Shown: piece after piece, positions 5,869 to 7,940 of the stretch
Position numbering within the stretch: the first letter of the stretch is position 1
How the letters are laid out: each line of letters starts with the position of its first letter
Source of the DNA: Clostridiales bacterium
GTDB taxonomy: Bacteria > Bacillota > Clostridia > Oscillospirales > Acutalibacteraceae
Reading direction: 5' to 3'
Length of the DNA: 7,940 nt
Assembly: GCA_019418545.1 (NCBI GenBank)
Contig: DYBQ01000029.1
Span: 1 to 7,940 of the forward strand
Made by a program: the position numbers and the translations under genes
Notes under the pieces: generated by a model
What the model was told of the DNA's origin: nothing
The model's input: the letters and a program-made list of their open reading frames with translations, nothing else
The model's database searches: none

Positions 5869-7940
5869 TCAGGCTTTCTCTTTTTTCTTAATGACTACCA
5901 GACCCAGACCAGCGGTTACAACTGCTGCAACTGCAAACAAAGGCAGTACGCTGTTATCACCAGTTGTCGGAGCTGTCTCAGCTGCGGAATCATCTTTGGA
6001 TGTGGTATTGGTGCTTTCATCCTTGGAAGTATCCGTATTAGAAGTGGTGTCATCCGGCTTGCTGGTGTCGTCGTTATCATCACCGGTAGAAGGCTCATTG
6101 GTGTCTGTATCAGCGCTCAGATTCTCAATAGCCTCGTTCAGCTCTGCTACTGCCTCGTCCACGACTGCCTGGTCATCTTCGCTCAGGCTCTCGTCTGCCA
6201 ATACCAGATTTGCGGTGTTCAATGCTGCCTTGAATACTGCCACGCTCTCTGCGGTATAACCATTCAAATCGATTGCGTTGGCCTTGTTCACCAAATCATT
6301 CAGAATACTCTTATCAGCCTTGTATCTCTGTGCCATAATAGCATTCAACAAAGCTTCGGATGCCGGCTCAATATCATCGTCCATAGCATCGCCGTCATTA
6401 TAAACATCCTTGGCTGCTGCCAAAGCATCGATAAGCTGCTGCCAGTTGGTATCCACATACATTTCTGCATTTTCTACCATTTCATCTGCTTTGACAATCA
6501 GCTGCTCCAGCAGGGTCTTGTCGCCCTTGGTGAGTCCTAATCCCCAAATGCCTTCCAGCAGGTTGTCCCATGCAGTATCAATCTCTTCTGCAGTTGCATC
6601 AGGGTTGTCCAAAACTGCCTTAGCTGCTGCCTTGGCATCTTCAAAGTACTTCACAGCGCTGTCTACAACGCCTTCAGTGCTCAAAGTCAAAGCATACTCA
6701 TAAGTTGTCCGCAGAATGCTCTTGCTGGGAGTTACGGTTACATAGGAAACTCCGCTCTTGCTCGGGTCTGCTGCGGAAGTAGCTCTTACTACCAGGACCT
6801 CTGCCTTTTCACCAGCTGCAATGGTAAGATTGCCGTTCTGGTCAATGGTGGTATTCTTGCTGGTTGCACCTTCTACAGTCCACTTGACTTCCTGAGAAAT
6901 CTCATCGGCCTTCGGCGCTGCATTAGCCTGGGGCATCTCTGCCATTGTCAAGCCATCATTTGCGCTCACAGCAGCCGGAACTACAGCCACCTTTGTGGTA
7001 TAAGTCAGCTCTGTATCCTTTTTAGTTGCCGTGATAATCAGCTCTGTTGCTTCTTCAGCTGCATCCACTGTCAAATAACCGACTTCATCAATAACAGTTC
7101 CCTCTTTCAATTCGCCGGAAGAAGCGGAAACCGACCAGAGGTAGTTATTAATGGCCATTGGTTTACCGGATTTTTCTACAATATACTGCTGGCTATCGCC
7201 ACAAGCAATTTCTCCACCTTCTGGACGAATGCGGGTAATGACTTCAACAGGAATGCTTATGCTTGCAGAAACTGTGGAATTCTCAACAGAAGTAGCAGTA
7301 ACTGTAATGCTGGAAACACATTCTTCTTCTCCAACTGTGAGAACGCCTTCCTCATTAATGGAAGTGGCAGAATCTTTTTCACCACTGATGCTCCAAGTCA
7401 CTGCATCTGTCTCTGTATAATTTTCCACTGTTGCGCTCATCGCAATGGATTGTCCGGCTTGTACGGATTCTCCATCGGCACTGACTGTAATAGCCATGAA
7501 ACCAGGAACCGTAACCCATTCGGACTCATTGCCACGGTAATCAATCAGTTTTACCAATATGGAATCAACGGAATTGTTAATGCGAGGCATATTACTGCCG
7601 TAGCGGGTAATGGTTTTTTCTGCACTTTCTTCGCCGTCAGTAACAGTCTTATAAACCATCTGATACCAGTCTTTTGCCAGCGGGACTTCCAGTGTTCCAT
7701 TCGAGGATATCTTTCCGGTATACGGCTTGCAGTAGCTGTCATCCATCCGGCCGTCATAGGTGGTCACTACACCGGAAGGTGTGGTAATCGTCATGGTATA
7801 GCGCGCAAAATCGGACTCTGCGCCGGTGGGAACTTCCACGGTGCAGCCGTTGTTGCCAGAAGCAGTCCAGGTGCGGTCATCGGTGCTGTATTCCTTCGTA
7901 ACAACCACATCTGCCTGGCCGCCTTCCCAGGTCACGTTCA
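5869..7940 (-). CDS. Cell-wall-anchored Big_2/FIVAR surface protein, paralogue of the GH85 gene (5' part outside window)
   Basis: The frame is open to the right edge, so the GTG at 7935 is an internal Val, not a start; residues below count from it. Visible modules: a beta-sandwich (1-145, starting VTWEGGQADV), three Big_2-like domains (148-232, 233-323, 324-403), three FIVAR repeats (404-471, 472-540, 541-607), a Thr/Ser/Asp-rich stalk (608-654), the sorting-type motif APTTGD (655-660), a membrane segment (661-682) and the tail KKKEKA, then TGA. The same modules occur in the same order in the downstream GH85 enzyme, so the missing N-terminus is plausibly also a glycoside hydrolase, perhaps GH85. 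That is inference, because no catalytic residues are in view. Unlike the neighbour it has no discoidin modules. A strong terminator follows the stop by about 53 nt, so it probably ends its own transcript. An adhesin or another glycosidase sharing this C-terminal architecture is the alternative. Confidence 0.9.
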   Translation of the reverse strand, partial: NVTWEGGQADVVVTKEYSTDDRTWTASGNNGCTVEVPTGAESDFARYTMTITTPSGVVTTYDGRMDDSYCKPYTGKISSNGTLEVPLAKDWYQMVYKTVTDGEESAEKTITRYGSNMPRINNSVDSILVKLIDYRGNESEWVTVPGFMAITVSADGESVQAGQSIAMSATVENYTETDAVTWSISGEKDSATSINEEGVLTVGEEECVSSITVTATSVENSTVSASISIPVEVITRIRPEGGEIACGDSQQYIVEKSGKPMAINNYLWSVSASSGELKEGTVIDEVGYLTVDAAEEATELIITATKKDTELTYTTKVAVVPAAVSANDGLTMAEMPQANAAPKADEISQEVKWTVEGATSKNTTIDQNGNLTIAAGEKAEVLVVRATSAADPSKSGVSYVTVTPSKSILRTTYEYALTLSTEGVVDSAVKYFEDAKAAAKAVLDNPDATAEEIDTAWDNLLEGIWGLGLTKGDKTLLEQLIVKADEMVENAEMYVDTNWQQLIDALAAAKDVYNDGDAMDDDIEPASEALLNAIMAQRYKADKSILNDLVNKANAIDLNGYTAESVAVFKAALNTANLVLADESLSEDDQAVVDEAVAELNEAIENLSADTDTNEPSTGDDNDDTSKPDDTTSNTDTSKDESTNTTSKDDSAAETAPTTGDNSVLPLFAVAAVVTAGLGLVVIKKKEKA
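5872..5973 (-). other. C-terminal sortase-type wall anchor (APTTGD, membrane segment, KKKEKA)
   Basis: APTTGD at residues 655-660 is followed by about 22 hydrophobic residues (LPLFAVAAVVTAGLGLVVI at their core) and the basic tail KKKEKA. This is the three-part layout of a sorting signal. The first position is Ala instead of Leu, a PxTGD variant common in gut Clostridia and presumably read by a sortase with relaxed or altered specificity. Confidence 0.85.
6115..6726 (-). other. FIVAR repeat triplet of the upstream paralogue
   Basis: Three helical repeats start at DK/SK-type boundaries (KSILRTTYEYA, DKTLLEQLIVKA, DKSILNDLVNKA). They match the last three repeats of the GH85 protein one for one without gaps. 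They follow directly on the third Big_2 domain (TVTPSKS). Confidence 0.82.
6180..6720. repeat. Direct repeat copy 2 (FIVAR triplet of the upstream paralogue)
   Basis: Second copy of the repeat at 1-541, in the same orientation. The longest identical blocks are around ACGGCGATGCTATGGATG-type codons and the shared GGCCTTGTTCACCAA. It indicates tandem gene duplication. Confidence 0.88.

Noticed and set aside
5690..6259. Plus-strand open frame of 189 codons over the terminator and the anchor region
   Set aside because: It reads through the terminator hairpin and the complement of the Ser/Thr stalk, which yields a low-complexity Ser/Val translation. No ribosome binding site.
7933..7935. GTG as start codon of the right-hand gene
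   Set aside because: The frame continues upstream to the window edge, the preceding residue also fits the paralogue alignment (NVTWEGG against SVTWEGG), and there is no ribosome binding site. The gene is 5'-truncated by the window.
1..7940. CRISPR array, transposon or RNA gene
   Set aside because: The repeats seen are protein-coding modules of 60-160 codons. No short regularly spaced repeats, terminal inverted repeats, transposase or tRNA-like fold was visible.

Overview
The window holds most of two large, secreted, multi-modular surface proteins, both on the minus strand, with one 401-base intergenic region between them. It resembles a Gram-positive gut Bacillota, most likely class Clostridia (Lachnospiraceae/Ruminococcaceae-like). 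The grounds are a perfect AGGAGG ribosome binding site, moderate-GC coding DNA around an AT-rich spacer, Big_2, FIVAR and discoidin modules on a carbohydrate-active protein, and a C-terminal PxTGD sorting-type anchor. No marker gene fixes the genus, so this is inference.

Layout, in the direction of transcription (right to left). Positions 7940-5869 are the 3' part of a gene whose N-terminal portion lies beyond the right edge. What remains is a beta-sandwich module, three Big_2-like domains, three FIVAR repeats, a Thr/Ser/Asp-rich stalk and a cell-wall anchor. It ends at a strong intrinsic terminator (5774-5816). Positions 5468-5868 are AT-rich and carry a probable promoter, several inverted repeats and the ribosome binding site for the next gene. 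Positions 5467-1 are the second gene, complete at its N-terminus and cut by the left edge after 1822 codons. It has a signal peptide, a GH85 endo-beta-N-acetylglucosaminidase catalytic region with the family's N-x-E motif (N235/E237), a beta-sandwich and FN3 region, Big_2-like domains, two discoidin (F5/8C) modules and at least four FIVAR repeats. This gene fills two thirds of the window and has no stop codon inside it.

The two proteins are paralogues. They match over the post-FN3 module, a Big_2 run and the terminal FIVAR triplet, where the DNA aligns without a gap for 541 bases. The left gene has an additional discoidin / Big_2 / discoidin / FIVAR block that the right gene lacks. Together they look like a tandem pair of cell-surface glycoside hydrolases acting on host N-glycans. 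The GH85 assignment is direct for the left gene and inferred for the right one. I see no phage, CRISPR, transposon or RNA gene, and no sign of a wholly new system. The less ordinary features are the module gain/loss between the tandem copies, the repeated TTTG-N3-CAAA palindromes upstream of the GH85 gene, and a 1254-codon antisense open frame that I treat as a codon-usage artefact.
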